Assembly (NCBI RefSeq): GCF_011694515.1
Contig: NZ_CP050192.1
Location: 2,725,301-2,789,300 of the forward strand
DNA: 64,000 nucleotides
Source: Mycobacterium sp. DL592
GTDB lineage: Bacteria; Actinomycetota; Actinomycetes; Mycobacteriales; Mycobacteriaceae
Direction of reading: 5' to 3'
Part shown: positions 1 through 13,625 of the stretch, in pieces
Layout of the letters: every line of letters begins with the position of its first letter
Numbering within the stretch: position 1 is the first letter of the stretch
Notes under the pieces: generated by a model
What the model was told of the DNA's origin: nothing
Seen by the model: only the letters and a program-made list of their open reading frames with translations
The model's database searches: none
Made by a program: the position numbers and the translations under genes

Positions 1-26
1 CAAATCGAGCGTGATCCCCCGACCGC

Positions 27-1274
27 CTACGCTTCACTGCCACGCAAGAACGAGACGATCGCATCCACGATACGACTCGCCATGAGCGTCTTCGAACCGT
101 GTTCCAGTGCCACCTCGGTGCCGTCGGCTCCCAGCAGCCAGCCGTCATTGCTGTCCACCTCGAACGCCCGGCCCTCGCCGACCGCGTTCACGACGAGCAG
201 ATCGCAGGCCTTGCGGGTCAGTTTGGCCCGGGCGTGAAAGAGCACGTCCCCGTTGGCGTCGCCGGTCTCGGCGGCGAACCCGAGGATGGCACGCATGTTG
301 GGCAGCTGCCCGTCGGCGCGCAGCCGAACCGAGCCGGCCAAGACGTCGTCGGTGCGGACCAACTCAATGGTCGGGCCCTCCTGCACGCCGTTCTGCTTCT
401 TGATCTTGTTGGCGGCGACCGTGACCGGCCGGAAGTCGGCCACCGCGGCGGCCATGACGAGCACGTTGGCATCCGGTGCGTGTTTGGTCACCGCTTCGTG
501 CAGCTGAGCGGCCGACGTGATGTGCAGGACGTGGACGCCGGCCGGGTCGGCCAGACCGGCGGTGTTGCCCGCGATGAGCGTGACATCGGCGCCGCGCTGG
601 GCGGCCACCCTGGCCACCGCGTAGCCCTGCTTCCCGGAACTGCGGTTGCCGATGAAGCGGACCGGGTCGATCGCCTCGCGGGTACCGCCCGCGGTGACCA
701 GCACCTTGATACCGGCCAGGTCGTGCGGCAGCGCGTCATGACGGGCCAGCAGCAGCTCGGCGAAGGTGGTGATCTCCTCGGGCTCGGGCAGCCGCCCCGC
801 GCCGCTATCGGAGCCGGTGAGCCGCCCGGACGCCGGTTCCAGGACCACTGCGCCGCGCTCGCGCAGGGTCGCCACGTTCTGGCGGGTGGCCGGATGCTGC
901 CACATCTCGGTGTGCATGGCCGGGGCGAACAACACCGGGCAGCGGGCGGTGAGCAACGTCGCGGTCAGCAGGTCGTCGGCGCGGCCGGCGACGGCGCGGG
1001 CCAGCAGGTCGGCGGTGGCGGGGGCGACCACGACCAGGTCGGCTTGCTGGCCGAGCCGGACGTGGGGAACCTCGTCGACGTCTTCGAAGACGCCGGTGCG
1101 CACGGGGTGGCCCGACAAAGCCTCGAAGGTCGCGGCACCGACGAAGCGCAGTGCCGACTCGGTGGGGACGACGCGGACGTCGTGGCCGGCTTCACTGAGC
1201 TGTCGAACGACCGAGCACGCCTTGTATGCGGCGATGCCACCGGCGACGCCGACGATGATCCGCTTCGGGTTCAT
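27..1274 (-). CDS. coaBC: Bifunctional phosphopantothenoylcysteine decarboxylase / phosphopantothenate-cysteine ligase
   Basis: CoaBC couples 4'-phosphopantothenate to cysteine (CoaB) and decarboxylates the product (CoaC), giving 4'-phosphopantetheine for coenzyme A. The 415-residue protein has the usual fused layout: an N-terminal flavoprotein domain (about 1-185; GVAGGIAAYK near the start, PAMHTEMW carrying the conserved catalytic-site histidine, then SGRLTGSDSGAGRLPEP) and a C-terminal ligase domain (about 188-410; TAGGTREAIDPVRFIGN and SSGKQG, later NKIKK). Length fits the family. It is the last gene of the mihF-gmk-rpoZ-coaBC series on this strand; in M. tuberculosis metK follows, here just beyond the window edge. 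The first 26 bases of the window hold nothing I can assign. Confidence 0.97.
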   Translation of the reverse strand: MNPKRIIVGVAGGIAAYKACSVVRQLSEAGHDVRVVPTESALRFVGAATFEALSGHPVRTGVFEDVDEVPHVRLGQQADLVVVAPATADLLARAVAGRADDLLTATLLTARCPVLFAPAMHTEMWQHPATRQNVATLRERGAVVLEPASGRLTGSDSGAGRLPEPEEITTFAELLLARHDALPHDLAGIKVLVTAGGTREAIDPVRFIGNRSSGKQGYAVARVAAQRGADVTLIAGNTAGLADPAGVHVLHITSAAQLHEAVTKHAPDANVLVMAAAVADFRPVTVAANKIKKQNGVQEGPTIELVRTDDVLAGSVRLRADGQLPNMRAILGFAAETGDANGDVLFHARAKLTRKACDLLVVNAVGEGRAFEVDSNDGWLLGADGTEVALEHGSKTLMASRIVDAIVSFLRGSEA

Positions 1275-1297
1275 CTCAGAAGCCCGGCCCGGTGCGA

Positions 1298-1696
<399 letters not shown>

Positions 1697-2287
1697 TCAC
1701 GGCGCGTTGCCCACCAGCAAGGATACCAATTCGGCGCATGCCGACTCCAATTGGCTGTTCACCACCACCACGTCGAAGGTGTCCTGGGCGGCCAGCTCGG
1801 AGCGGGCGGTGTCCAACCGGCGGGCTCTGACTCCGGCGGTCTCGGTGCCGCGCCCGACCAGGCGCTGCTCGAGAGCCTCCCAGCTCGGCGGGGCCAGAAA
1901 CACCGTCACCGCGTCGGGCATCGCCTGCTTGACGGCGGCCGCACCGGCGAGGTCGACCTCGATCAGCACCGGATGTCCGGCCTCGGCAGCACGGGCAACG
2001 GGCGCCGCCAACGTGCCGGACCGGTGTAGTCCGCCGTGGATGTCCGCCCATTCCAGCAGCTCACCGCGATCGATCAGCTGCTGGAACTCCCCGGGGGTGA
2101 CGAAGTGGTAGTCGACGCCGTCCACCTCACCGGGGCGCGGGGCCCTGGTGGTGGCCGACACACTGAAATGCAGGTCGGGCACCTGCTCACGCAGGCGGCG
2201 GACGACAGTCGACTTACCTACCGCAGAAGGCCCGGACAGCACCACAACTCGGCCGCGGCCGCTGTCCGGCCCTCCGCCGGTGTTCAC
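1697..2287 (-). CDS. gmk: Guanylate kinase
   Basis: Phosphorylates GMP or dGMP to the diphosphate with ATP. The 196-residue protein carries the P-loop [11 protein letters not shown] (about 19-29), the GMP-binding segment [21 protein letters not shown] and the lid around [12 protein letters not shown]. The start is GTG, two bases after the mihF stop codon, so the two genes are probably co-transcribed and translationally coupled. Length and motifs are standard. Confidence 0.97.
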   Translation of the reverse strand: MNTGGGPDSGRGRVVVLSGPSAVGKSTVVRRLREQVPDLHFSVSATTRAPRPGEVDGVDYHFVTPGEFQQLIDRGELLEWADIHGGLHRSGTLAAPVARAAEAGHPVLIEVDLAGAAAVKQAMPDAVTVFLAPPSWEALEQRLVGRGTETAGVRARRLDTARSELAAQDTFDVVVVNSQLESACAELVSLLVGNAP

Positions 2288-2289
2288 TC

Positions 2290-2613
2290 TTAGTCGGCAG
2301 TGAAGTCGAACTTTTCCAGCAGCGCCTTGCGCTGCCGATCGCCGAGTCCGCGCAGACGACGCGTCGGGGCGATCTCGAGTTCGGTCATGATTTCCTGCGC
2401 CTTGACCTTGCCCACCTTGGGCAGGGCTTCCAGCAGAGCCGAAACCTTCATCTTGCCGAGGACCTCGTCGGTCTCAGCGTCCTTGAGCACCTGCTTGAGG
2501 TTGGTGCCGCCACGCTTGAGCCGATCCTTGAGCTCAGCTCGTGCTCGACGTGCGGCTGCAGCCTTTTCCAACGCCGCTGCGCGCTGCTCGTCGGTCAACT
2601 GGGGAAGGGCCAC
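2290..2613 (-). CDS. mihF: Mycobacterial integration host factor mIHF
   Basis: Nucleoid-associated DNA-binding protein, essential in mycobacteria and the host factor for mycobacteriophage L5 integration. The frame is open to 2640, but I choose the GTG at 2613 (V-A-L-P-Q-L-T), because a GGAGG Shine-Dalgarno lies about 6 nt upstream and the resulting 107 residues match the roughly 105-residue family; the longer N-terminus is not family-like. The helical N-terminal half ([17 protein letters not shown]) precedes the S13-like helix-two-turn-helix region ([20 protein letters not shown] ... [14 protein letters not shown]). First gene of the mihF-gmk-rpoZ-coaBC series. Confidence 0.96.
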   Translation of the reverse strand: MALPQLTDEQRAAALEKAAAARRARAELKDRLKRGGTNLKQVLKDAETDEVLGKMKVSALLEALPKVGKVKAQEIMTELEIAPTRRLRGLGDRQRKALLEKFDFTAD

Positions 2614-3078
2614 GGGGTTCCTCCGTCTCATCACCATCATTTGTTATGCCTGGGCCGGGTTCTTCAGCCAGCGACGACGACCGTACCCACGCTGTCTGAC
2701 GAAATCTAACCCCACCCCCTGCTTTGGGATGCAAACCCGCAGGATATGACCCAACAAGGTCGGGTCCGAATCGGTACGGGGCAAAGCTTCCGCCGTGTTC
2801 CCGAACACCATCGCAGGCGACGGCGGCGCCGGAAAACCCGGTTTCATCTGGGGTTTTACTGGCCAGTAGGAATGCGGGCGAATCGGCGGCACGTCACTGA
2901 GCCCGGTTCGTGGCCAATTTTCAGCCTTTCCGCACGCAGACGGCGTGTCGGGCGTGTCGCCGAACGCCCGCGGTGCCGGGAGGTGTGTCGGTCGACACTC
3001 GCGAAACAGCGGGGGTATCGGAGGTGGACCGGCCGCCGACGGTCTAGAGTGCTCCTCAAGGTGCTGTAGGAAAACTAG
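2614..3078. other. 465-bp divergent intergenic region between mihF and ctaD
   Basis: No credible gene. It must carry promoters for mihF (-) and ctaD (+). On the plus strand TAGAGT at 3045-3050 is a reasonable -10 box for ctaD, but I see no matching -35. On the minus strand TAGATT, in the 2700-2720 region, could be a -10 for mihF. Two symmetric elements stand side by side: a 7-bp inverted repeat AAAACCC/GGGTTTT (2833-2839 and 2851-2857, 11-nt spacer) and the perfect 10-bp palindrome ACTGGCCAGT (2858-2867). They could form an operator, but no factor can be named. Confidence 0.5.
3045..3050 (+). promoter_or_regulatory. Candidate -10 box for ctaD
   Basis: TAGAGT fits the mycobacterial TANNNT -10 consensus and lies 28 nt before the ctaD ATG. 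An AGGA ribosome-binding site about 7 nt before the start is consistent with a short leadered transcript. No good -35 hexamer is visible at 16-18 nt. Confidence 0.35.
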
Positions 3079-4821
3079 ATGTTGGGAGACATCGTGGTTT
3101 CTGAGGCGCCCCAGGCTGCCCTTTTGCCGGCAAAACGACCCTTCCCCCACGGGGGCGGTCCCAAAGGCAATCTGATCTACAAGGTCATCACGACCACCGA
3201 TCACAAGCTGATCGGGATCATGTACGTGGTCGCCTGTTTCATCTTCTTCGCGGTCGCCGGTCTGATGGCGTTGTTCATCCGCGCCGAATTGGCACTGCCG
3301 GGACTGCAGTTCCTGTCCAATGAGCAGTACAACCAGCTGTTCACCATGCACGGCACGGCGATGCTGCTGTTCTACGCCACCCCGATCGTGTTCGGGTTCG
3401 CCAACCTGGTGCTGCCGCTGCAGATCGGCGCCCCCGACGTCGCCTTCCCGCGGCTCAACGCATTGTCGTTCTGGCTCTTCGTCTTCGGCGCCCTCATCGC
3501 GCTCGGCGGCTTCATCACCCCCGGCGGTGCGGCCGACTTCGGCTGGACGGTCTACGTCCCGCTCTCCGATGCGGTGCACAGCCCCGGTGCGGGTGCGGAT
3601 CTGTGGATCCTGGGTGTCGCCGTCGGCGGCCTGGGCACCATTCTCGGTGCGGTCAACATGATCACCACGATCGTCTGCATGCGCTGCCCCGGCATGACCA
3701 TGTTCCGGATGCCGATCTTCACCTGGAACATCTTCGTCACGTCCATCCTGGTGCTGCTGATCTTCCCGCTGCTGACCGCAGCTGCCTTCGGTCTGGCCGC
3801 CGACCGGCGTCTCGGCGCGCACATCTACGACCCGGCCAACGGCGGCGTCACGTTGTTCCAGCACCTGTTCTGGTACTTCGGCCACCCGGAGGTCTACGTG
3901 CTGGCGCTGCCGTTCTTCGGCATCGTCTCGGAGATTTTCCCGGTGTTCTCCCGCAAGCCGATCTTCGGCTACACCACGCTGATCTACGCGACCATCAGCA
4001 TCGCGGCCCTGTCGGTCGCGGTGTGGGCGCACCACATGTACGTGACGGGAGCCGTTCTGCTGCCGTTCTTCTCGTTCATGACGTTCCTGATCGCGGTGCC
4101 GACCGGCATCAAGTTCTTCAACTGGATCGGCACCATGTGGAGAGGCCGGCTGACGTTCGAGACACCGATGTTGTTCTCGGTGGGCTTCCTGGTGATCTTC
4201 CTGCTCGGTGGTCTCTCCGGTGTGCTGCTGGCCAGCCCGCCGCTGGACTTCCACGTCAGTGACACCTACTTCGTGGTGGCCCACTTCCACTACGTGCTGT
4301 TCGGCGTGATCGTCTTCGCGACCTACGCCGGCATCTACTTCTGGTTCCCGAAGATGACCGGTCGCCTGCTCGACGAGCGGCTGGGCAAGCTGCACTTCTG
4401 GCTCACCGCGATCGGATTCAACCTCACGTTCCTGGTGCAGCACTGGCTGGGCAACATGGGCATGCCGCGGCGCTACGCCGACTACCTGCCCACGGACGGA
4501 TTCACCACTCTCAACATCGTGTCGACCGTCGGCTCGTTCATCCTCGGCATCTCGATCCTGCCGTTCGCCTGGAACGTCTTCCGCAGCTGGCGCTACGGCG
4601 AGGTCGTCACCGTCGACGACCCGTGGGGCCACGGCAACTCACTGGAATGGGCGACGTCGTGCCCGCCGCCGCGGCACAACTTCACCGAGCTGCCGAACAT
4701 CCGCTCGGAGCGCCCGGCGTTCGAGCTGCACTACCCGCACATGGTGGAGCGGATGCGCCGTGAGGCTCACGTCGGACGCGAGCACCACCACGACGCCGAG
4801 AAAGTTGCCGAGAAGGCCTAG
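3079..4821 (+). CDS. ctaD: Cytochrome c oxidase subunit I (aa3-type)
   Basis: Catalytic subunit of the haem-copper oxidase that reduces O2 in the cytoplasmic membrane. The 580-residue protein has about 12 membrane segments and every ligand expected: low-spin haem a His91 (MHGTAML) and His404, haem a3 His402 (VAHFHY), CuB His269, His318 and His319, and Tyr273 of GHPEVY. The C-terminal cytosolic tail is His/Glu rich. The start follows an AGGA ribosome-binding site; a GTG six codons in is possible. It stands alone, without ctaC, ctaE or ctaF, between mihF and pyrF, where M. tuberculosis has PE15/PPE20. It may be the main ctaD or a second copy; that cannot be decided from this window. Confidence 0.97.
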   Translation: MLGDIVVSEAPQAALLPAKRPFPHGGGPKGNLIYKVITTTDHKLIGIMYVVACFIFFAVAGLMALFIRAELALPGLQFLSNEQYNQLFTMHGTAMLLFYATPIVFGFANLVLPLQIGAPDVAFPRLNALSFWLFVFGALIALGGFITPGGAADFGWTVYVPLSDAVHSPGAGADLWILGVAVGGLGTILGAVNMITTIVCMRCPGMTMFRMPIFTWNIFVTSILVLLIFPLLTAAAFGLAADRRLGAHIYDPANGGVTLFQHLFWYFGHPEVYVLALPFFGIVSEIFPVFSRKPIFGYTTLIYATISIAALSVAVWAHHMYVTGAVLLPFFSFMTFLIAVPTGIKFFNWIGTMWRGRLTFETPMLFSVGFLVIFLLGGLSGVLLASPPLDFHVSDTYFVVAHFHYVLFGVIVFATYAGIYFWFPKMTGRLLDERLGKLHFWLTAIGFNLTFLVQHWLGNMGMPRRYADYLPTDGFTTLNIVSTVGSFILGISILPFAWNVFRSWRYGEVVTVDDPWGHGNSLEWATSCPPPRHNFTELPNIRSERPAFELHYPHMVERMRREAHVGREHHHDAEKVAEKA

Positions 4822-4832
4822 GCCGGAGGTGT

Positions 4833-4862
4833 CGCTCGCCTACCCCGCCAGGTAGGCGAGCG
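4833..4862. terminator. Bidirectional hairpin between convergent ctaD and pyrF
   Basis: A perfect 12-bp inverted repeat, CGCTCGCCTACC (4833-4844) and GGTAGGCGAGCG (4851-4862), with a 6-nt loop CCGCCA. It starts 11 nt after the ctaD stop and overlaps the last codons of pyrF, so it can act on both transcripts. It has no U-tract, as is common for mycobacterial terminators. Confidence 0.75.
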
Positions 4863-5695
4863 CGTCACGCATCTTCTCGCCTGCGCGCCGGACTGCCGCG
4901 AAATCAGGTCCGGCGCGCAGGATTTCGCGTGACACCGCGGGAAGCAGCTGCCCCGGCCGGGCGCCGCCGAGGCCGCCGAGGGACTCCGGACGGCCGCCCT
5001 GTGCCCCGACTCCGGGGACCAGGACCGGTCCGCCGAGATCGCTGACATCGGGTACCTGGTCGAGGGTGGCGCCGATGACGACGCCCACCGAACCCGGTTG
5101 CGGCAGCGACGCCCGGTTGACCGCCGCGGCGTTGTCGACGATCGACTGCGCGACGGTGCGCTCCCCTACCCGGGCGCGTTGCACGCTCGCGCCCTCGGGG
5201 TTCGAGGTGGCGGCCAGTACGAAGACTCCGCGGCCGTGGACGGCAGCGGTGTCCAGAAGCGGTTGCAGCGAACCGAATCCGAGGTACGGCGAGGCGGTGA
5301 CGGCGTCGGCTGCCAGCGGCCCGTCCCCTGCCCAGGCCTGGGCGTAGGCGGCCATCGTCGATCCGATGTCGCCGCGCTTGGCGTCGGCGAGCACCAGCAC
5401 GCCCGACTCCTGCAGCGCCGCGGTCGTCCGCTCCAGGACCGCGAAACCCGCTGAGCCGTAAGCCTCGAAGAACGCCACCTGCGGTTTGACGACGGCGAAA
5501 CCTGCGAAGGCCTGCACGCAGATGTCACAGAACCGGGCCAGGCCGTCGGCGGAGACCGGCAGCTCCCAGGCCTGCAGCAGCTCGGGGTGTGGGTCGATCC
5601 CGACGCACAGCGGCCCGCGTGCGGCGATCGCCGCCGCGAGCCTGGAGCCAAAGCTCGGCGGGCAGGAGCGAAGCGACTCGGGGGTCGGCACAGCC

Positions 5696-5703
<8 letters not shown>
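4840..5703 (-). CDS. pyrF: Orotidine 5'-phosphate decarboxylase
   Basis: Last step of UMP synthesis: OMP to UMP plus CO2. The 287-residue protein is of the long actinobacterial type and contains [21 protein letters not shown], the catalytic [11 protein letters not shown] and the phosphate-binding region [11 protein letters not shown]. The ATG sits inside the end of carB with an 8-nt overlap (ATGGCTGA). This N-terminus is about 14 residues longer than the start I would expect from the family, and no Shine-Dalgarno precedes it, so the true start could be the GTG at codon 5. Its last codons form one arm of the terminator shared with ctaD. Last gene of the pyr operon. Confidence 0.96.
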
Positions 5704-9037
<3,334 letters not shown>

Positions 9038-10162
9038 CTAGTGCTTCCTGTCTTCCATCAGGTCGACGAACTGGTCGAACAGGTAGTTGGCGTCGTGCGG
9101 CCCGGCTGCGGCCTCCGGGTGGTACTGCACCGAGAAGGCGCGCCCGTCAAGCAGTTTGATGCCTTCTACCACACCGTCGTTGGCACAGGTGTGGCTGACG
9201 ATCGCGGGCCCGAAGTCGGTGTCGAACTGTTCGCCCGCCTCGCCTTCGAGGGCGAACCCGTGGTTCTGTGCGGTGATCGCCACCGCGCCGGTGGTGTGGT
9301 CGATGACCGGCACGTTGATGCCGCGGTGGCCGAACGCCATCTTGTAGGTGGACCGGCCCAGGGCGCGGCCCAGGATCTGGTTGCCGAAACAGATTCCGAA
9401 CAGCGGTGTTCCGGACCCGAGCACCTCACGGGTGACACCGACGACGTGGTCGGCGGTGGCCGGGTCGCCGGGTCCGTTGGACAGGAAAACCCCGTCGGGC
9501 TTGAGGTCGGCGATCTGTTCGAAGGTGGCCGACGACGGCAGCACATGGGTCCGGATACCGCGCAGCGCGAAGTTGCGCGGCGTGTTGGTCTTGATGCCCA
9601 GATCCAGCGCGACGACGGTGAAGCGCTGCGCCCCTTCGGGTTCCACGATGTAGGTCTCATCTGTGCTGACTTCGCCGGCCAGGTCGGCGCCGAGCATCGC
9701 GGGCTGGCTGCGGACGCGGCGCAGCAGCTCGTCGGCGTCGGCCAGTGCGGGCCCGGAGAAGACCCCGGCCTTCATCGACCCACGGGTGCGCAGGTGGCGC
9801 ACCACCGCGCGGGTGTCGATCCCGGCGATCCCGACGATGCGCTGACGCTTGAGCTCGTCCTCGAGGGTGCCGGTGGCCCGCCAGTTCGACGCCCGCGGCG
9901 AGGGGTCGCGCACGGCGTAGCCGGCCACCCAGATCTTGTCGCCGCGGCTCTCGGCGTCCTCGTGGTTCCAGCCCGTGTTGCCGATCTGCGGGGCGGTGGC
10001 CACCACGATCTGGCGGTGATAGCTCGGATCGGTCAGGGTCTCCTGGTAGCCGGACATGCCGGTGGAGAACACCGCCTCGCCGAGAGTCTCGCCGGCCGCA
10101 CCGAACTCGGTTCCGGTGTAGACCCGCCCGTCCTCCAGCACAAGATGGGCTTTACCCGTCAC
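9038..10162 (-). CDS. carA: Carbamoyl-phosphate synthase small subunit (glutaminase)
   Basis: Class I glutamine amidotransferase that supplies ammonia to CarB. I start it at the GTG at 10162 ([12 protein letters not shown]), giving 374 residues, because AGGAGA lies upstream and the start overlaps the preceding gene's stop in a GTGA junction. The frame stays open upstream to 10471, but that stretch is arginine-rich shadow translation. The N-terminal CPSase domain is followed by the glutaminase with nucleophile Cys in [14 protein letters not shown] and the His/Glu pair in [14 protein letters not shown]. Confidence 0.97.
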   Translation of the reverse strand: MTGKAHLVLEDGRVYTGTEFGAAGETLGEAVFSTGMSGYQETLTDPSYHRQIVVATAPQIGNTGWNHEDAESRGDKIWVAGYAVRDPSPRASNWRATGTLEDELKRQRIVGIAGIDTRAVVRHLRTRGSMKAGVFSGPALADADELLRRVRSQPAMLGADLAGEVSTDETYIVEPEGAQRFTVVALDLGIKTNTPRNFALRGIRTHVLPSSATFEQIADLKPDGVFLSNGPGDPATADHVVGVTREVLGSGTPLFGICFGNQILGRALGRSTYKMAFGHRGINVPVIDHTTGAVAITAQNHGFALEGEAGEQFDTDFGPAIVSHTCANDGVVEGIKLLDGRAFSVQYHPEAAAGPHDANYLFDQFVDLMEDRKH

Positions 10163-10686
10163 GCTGCTTCTCCTGTCCATCTCGCGTAGTCGCCGCGGTC
10201 GTCGCCGCGGAAGCCGGTGTCGATTTCGGTGCCCGACGGCAGCCGCCAGCGGATCGTCAGAATCGCCGCCTGCGCATCGGGTTTGCCCCGGCCGCCGCCC
10301 GGGATGACCTTCCCGGCCATCGCCCGTTCGGTGCGAATCGAGGTGATCGCGTCCTGCGGCATCCAGATCGGGGTGGCCCCGGATCGCTCGAGCAGGATGC
10401 CTTCGGGATAGCGGGTCAGCACCGCCTTGGACCGGAACCCGACGTCGCCGACGGTGATGCGTTCCAGCCAATTGGGTGCCAGCGTGCTGCCGACATAGAG
10501 GCCGCGGGTGGGTGCGACGGTGGCCGAGCCGAGCAGATCGGGCATCGGCGGGAACTCGCCGACCAGTTCGGCCTGCCGCTGCGAGCGATGCTTCCAGCCG
10601 CTGAGCATCCGGCGGATCACGGCTCCGATGATCACGACGATGAAGAATGCGAAGACGAACGTCGCCACCGCCGTGCCGGTATTCAT
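10159..10686 (-). CDS. Conserved membrane protein of the pyr operon (Rv1382-like)
   Basis: A 175-residue protein of unknown function, the counterpart of Rv1382 in M. tuberculosis. One membrane segment lies near the N-terminus ([18 protein letters not shown]), followed by a soluble domain of about 140 residues with [20 protein letters not shown] and [20 protein letters not shown], so it is probably a membrane-anchored cytoplasmic protein. The start at 10686 is chosen because its ATGA overlaps the pyrC stop; its own stop overlaps the carA GTG by 4 nt. This tight embedding between pyrC and carA is conserved and suggests a role tied to pyrimidine synthesis, but nothing in the sequence identifies a catalytic activity. 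Confidence 0.9.
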   Translation of the reverse strand: MNTGTAVATFVFAFFIVVIIGAVIRRMLSGWKHRSQRQAELVGEFPPMPDLLGSATVAPTRGLYVGSTLAPNWLERITVGDVGFRSKAVLTRYPEGILLERSGATPIWMPQDAITSIRTERAMAGKVIPGGGRGKPDAQAAILTIRWRLPSGTEIDTGFRGDDRGDYARWTGEAA

Positions 10687-11990
10687 TGCGCCGGGCTCTT
10701 CCCGTCCCTCGCGGTCACCGAGCCCCGCAGCAGTGTCGCGGTGACTTTCGCCGGCAATGTCATTGCCGCATAGGGCGTATTGGCCGACCGGCTGGCCAGC
10801 TCGGCGCCGTCGACCACCCACTCGGCGTTCGGTTCGACGACGACGAGGTTCGCGGGTTCGCCCACTTCCAGCGGCCGGCCCTGGTCGTCGAGACCGACGA
10901 TGCGGGCCGGGTTCTCACTCATCACCCGCGCGACGCCGCGCCAGTCCAGCAGCCCGGTGCGCACCATCGTGTCCACCACGACCGACAGCGCGGTCTGCAG
11001 GCCCAGCATGCCCGGCCGTGCGACAGAGAACTCGCAGCACTTCTCGTGCTCGGCGTGCGGCGCGTGGTCGGTGGCCACACAGTCGATGACGCCGTCGGCC
11101 AGCGCCTGGCGCAACGCCACCGCATCGGAGGCCTCGCGCAGTGGCGGGTTGACCCGGTTGACGCCGTCGTAGGTCGCCAGCCGGCTGTCGTCGAGCATCA
11201 GGTGGTGTGGTGTGACCTCTGCGGTGATCGAAATACCCTGCTGCTTAGCCCATTTGACGATCTCGACGGTGCCTGCCGTCGAGGCGTGGCAGATGTGCAC
11301 CCGGGCTCCTGCGTCGCGGGCCAGAATCGCATCCCGGGCCACGATCGACTCCTCGGCGGCCCGCGGCCAGCCCGCCAGGCCCAGCCGGGCGGCGTTGGGG
11401 CCCTCGTGCGCGACGGCACCGACGGTCAGTCGCGGCTCCTCGGCGTGCTGGGCGATCAACACCCCGAGTCCGGTGGCGTACTCCAGCGCGCGGCGCATCA
11501 CCAACGGGTCGTCCACGCAGACACCGTCGTCGGAGAACAGCTTGACCTGTGCCACCCCGGCGGCCATCAGCCCCATCTCGGTGAGCTGTTTGCCTTTCAG
11601 GCCGACCGTGACGGCACCCACGGGGTGGACGTCGACAAGGCCGACCTGCTGACCGCGCCGCCAGACGTGGTCGGTCACCACCGGGCTGTCGGCCACCGGA
11701 TCGGTGTTGGCCATCGCGAACACCGCGGTGTAGCCACCCAGAGCCGCTGCCGCCGAACCGGTTTCGATGTCCTCGGCGTATTCGCGGCCCGGCTCGCGCA
11801 GGTGGGTGTGCAGGTCGACGAAGCCCGGCAGCAGCACCTGACCGCTGGCGTCGATCACGTCGGCGTCGTCGGGGGCGACGAGTTTGGCGCCGATCTCGGC
11901 GATCTGGCCGTCGGCCACGAGCACGTCGACCGGCTCGCCTTCGCCGTAGAGCAGCACGCCCCTGATCAGCACTGGCTGGGTCTGCGTCAT
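10683..11990 (-). CDS. pyrC: Dihydroorotase
   Basis: Cyclises carbamoyl-aspartate to dihydroorotate. The 435-residue amidohydrolase has the zinc ligands HTHLREPG, His residues in [11 protein letters not shown] and CHAST, and the metal/catalytic aspartate region [12 protein letters not shown] start at the ATG at 11990 (M-T-Q-T-Q-P-V-L-I), whose ATGA overlaps the pyrB stop; the longer upstream reading is not family-like. Class I (long, pyrC-aspartate-type) dihydroorotase of the actinobacterial kind. Confidence 0.97.
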   Translation of the reverse strand: MTQTQPVLIRGVLLYGEGEPVDVLVADGQIAEIGAKLVAPDDADVIDASGQVLLPGFVDLHTHLREPGREYAEDIETGSAAAALGGYTAVFAMANTDPVADSPVVTDHVWRRGQQVGLVDVHPVGAVTVGLKGKQLTEMGLMAAGVAQVKLFSDDGVCVDDPLVMRRALEYATGLGVLIAQHAEEPRLTVGAVAHEGPNAARLGLAGWPRAAEESIVARDAILARDAGARVHICHASTAGTVEIVKWAKQQGISITAEVTPHHLMLDDSRLATYDGVNRVNPPLREASDAVALRQALADGVIDCVATDHAPHAEHEKCCEFSVARPGMLGLQTALSVVVDTMVRTGLLDWRGVARVMSENPARIVGLDDQGRPLEVGEPANLVVVEPNAEWVVDGAELASRSANTPYAAMTLPAKVTATLLRGSVTARDGKSPAQ

Positions 11991-12940
11991 ACCGTCACCG
12001 CCTCGTCCGTGCCGACCAGTAGATGGAACAGCACCGCCATCCGCACGTGCACACCGTTGGAAACCTGTTGCAGCACCGCCGATTGCGATGAGTCGGCCAC
12101 CGAGAACGAGATCTCCATACCGCGCAGCATCGGCCCCGGGTGCAGCACCACCGCATGATCGGACAGCATCGCCTGACGGCGGTCGGACAGCCCGTAGCGG
12201 ATCGAGTACTCCCGCTCGGACGGGAAGAACCCGCCGTTCATCCGCTCGGCCTGCACCCGCAGCATCATCACCGCGTCGGCGGCGGGCAGTTCGGCATCCA
12301 GGTCGTGCGACACCGTCACCGGCCACTGCGAGACACCGACCGGCAGCAGCGTCGGCGGCGACACCAGCACCACCTCGGCACCCAGGGTGTGCAGCAGAGT
12401 CACATTGGAGCGGGCCACCCGGCTGTGCAGGATGTCGCCGACGATGACCACGCGGCGGCCTTCGATGTCGCCGAGGCGCTGGCGCAGGGTCAGCGCATCC
12501 AGCAGCGCCTGCGTCGGGTGTTCGTGGGTGCCGTCACCGGCATTGATGACGCTGGGTCCGGTGCCGTCGGGCTCCAGCGTCCACTCCGCCAGCTGCTGGG
12601 CGGCACCGGAGGCGGGATGGCGGATGATCAGCGCGTCAGCCCCTGCGGCGCGCAGGGTCAGCGCGGTGTCGCGCAGCGACTCGCCCTTCGACACCGATGA
12701 GCCGGACGCGCTGACGTTGATCACGTCGGCGCTCATCCACTTGCCGGCCACCTCGAACGACACCCGGGTGCGGGTGGAGTTCTCGTAGAACATCGTGATG
12801 ATGGTGCGCCCGCGCAGGGTGGGCAGCTTCTTGACCTCGCGGCCCAGCAGCGCCTGCTTGAACCGGTCGGCATTGTCGAGGATCGCGGTGGCCTCGTCGC
12901 GGCTCAGGTCGGCCGCCGACAGCAGGTGCCTGACACTCAT
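11987..12940 (-). CDS. pyrB: Aspartate carbamoyltransferase catalytic subunit
   Basis: Joins carbamoyl phosphate and aspartate, the committed step of pyrimidine synthesis. The 317-residue protein contains the carbamoyl-phosphate loop [11 protein letters not shown], the [15 protein letters not shown] segment and [11 protein letters not shown] near the C-terminus. There is no pyrI regulatory subunit in the operon, as expected outside the enterobacteria. The start overlaps the pyrR stop by 4 nt (ATGA) and its stop overlaps the pyrC start likewise, so translation of the series is probably coupled. Confidence 0.97.
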   Translation of the reverse strand: MSVRHLLSAADLSRDEATAILDNADRFKQALLGREVKKLPTLRGRTIITMFYENSTRTRVSFEVAGKWMSADVINVSASGSSVSKGESLRDTALTLRAAGADALIIRHPASGAAQQLAEWTLEPDGTGPSVINAGDGTHEHPTQALLDALTLRQRLGDIEGRRVVIVGDILHSRVARSNVTLLHTLGAEVVLVSPPTLLPVGVSQWPVTVSHDLDAELPAADAVMMLRVQAERMNGGFFPSEREYSIRYGLSDRRQAMLSDHAVVLHPGPMLRGMEISFSVADSSQSAVLQQVSNGVHVRMAVLFHLLVGTDEAVTV

Positions 12941-13503
12941 CTAGCCGGCCCTCCGTGCGGTGCGATCCAGATGCCTTCGATGTCGTCGTCCTCGGTCAGG
13001 CGCACCTTGACGTTCTCGCTGCGTGAGGTGGGGACGTTCTTGCCGACGTAGTCGGCCCGCAGCGGCAGCTCGCGGTGACCGCGGTCGACCAGGACCGCCA
13101 GTTGCACGGCGGTGGGCCTGCCGATGTCGCGCAGGGCGTCGAGCGCCGAGCGGACCGAGCGCCCGGTGTAGAGCACGTCGTCGACGAGGATCACCAGCGC
13201 GTTGTCGATGCCGCCGGCGGGAATGGAGGTCTCTTCCAGTGCGCGGGGCGGCCTGAAGTCCAGGTCGTCGCGGTACAGCGTGATGTCCAGGCCGCCGCAA
13301 GCGACGGTGACGCCGGAGAATTCGTGAATCTTGGCGGCCAGCCGGTTGGCGAGGGTGACACCCCTGGTCGGGATGCCGAGCAGCACGATGCGTGGCGCGT
13401 CAGGACCGTCGAGCGCGGTCTTTTCGATGATTTGATGGGCGATGCGAGAGACGGTACGGCCGACGTCCGCGGCGGACATCAATTCCCGGTCGGTGGAGCC
13501 CAC
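12937..13503 (-). CDS. pyrR: Bifunctional pyr operon regulator / uracil phosphoribosyltransferase
   Basis: UMP-responsive RNA-binding repressor of the pyr operon with weak uracil phosphoribosyltransferase activity. I start at the GTG at 13503 (V-G-S-T-D-R-E-L-M), giving 188 residues, because GGAGG lies 11-12 nt upstream and the length matches M. tuberculosis PyrR; the next M is 9 codons in. The PRPP-binding motif is [18 protein letters not shown], and [14 protein letters not shown] is the uracil-binding side. First gene of the operon, directly after the predicted PyrR-binding hairpin. Confidence 0.96.
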   Translation of the reverse strand: MGSTDRELMSAADVGRTVSRIAHQIIEKTALDGPDAPRIVLLGIPTRGVTLANRLAAKIHEFSGVTVACGGLDITLYRDDLDFRPPRALEETSIPAGGIDNALVILVDDVLYTGRSVRSALDALRDIGRPTAVQLAVLVDRGHRELPLRADYVGKNVPTSRSENVKVRLTEDDDIEGIWIAPHGGPAR

Positions 13504-13510
13504 GAGCTGA

Positions 13511-13536
13511 CCAGACCTCCTTCTCCGCCTCTCTGG
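13511..13536 (-). promoter_or_regulatory. Predicted PyrR-binding hairpin over the pyrR Shine-Dalgarno
   Basis: On the transcript strand the leader reads CCAGA-GAGGCGGAGAAGGAGG-TCTGG. The CCAGAGAGGC block matches the core of PyrR anti-antiterminator sites known from Bacillus, and CCAGA/TCTGG closes a stem whose loop contains the GGAGG ribosome-binding site of pyrR. Binding of UMP-loaded PyrR would therefore block ribosome entry. PyrR-dependent translational repression is established for M. smegmatis; this is the equivalent site by position and sequence. Confidence 0.8.
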
Positions 13537-13625
13537 ACGGATCGTTAAAGGATGTCGAACTGTCCGGCAGCTTAGCACCCATTCGGCGCGATGGCCGCGT
13601 GGGCGGCCTGGGTAGACTTCGTCCG

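Noticed and set aside
2644..4632. A 662-codon open frame on the minus strand, antisense to ctaD
   Set aside because: Extremely Gln/Glu/Arg/His-rich translation with no domain, opposite an intact cytochrome oxidase gene. It reflects high GC at third positions of ctaD.
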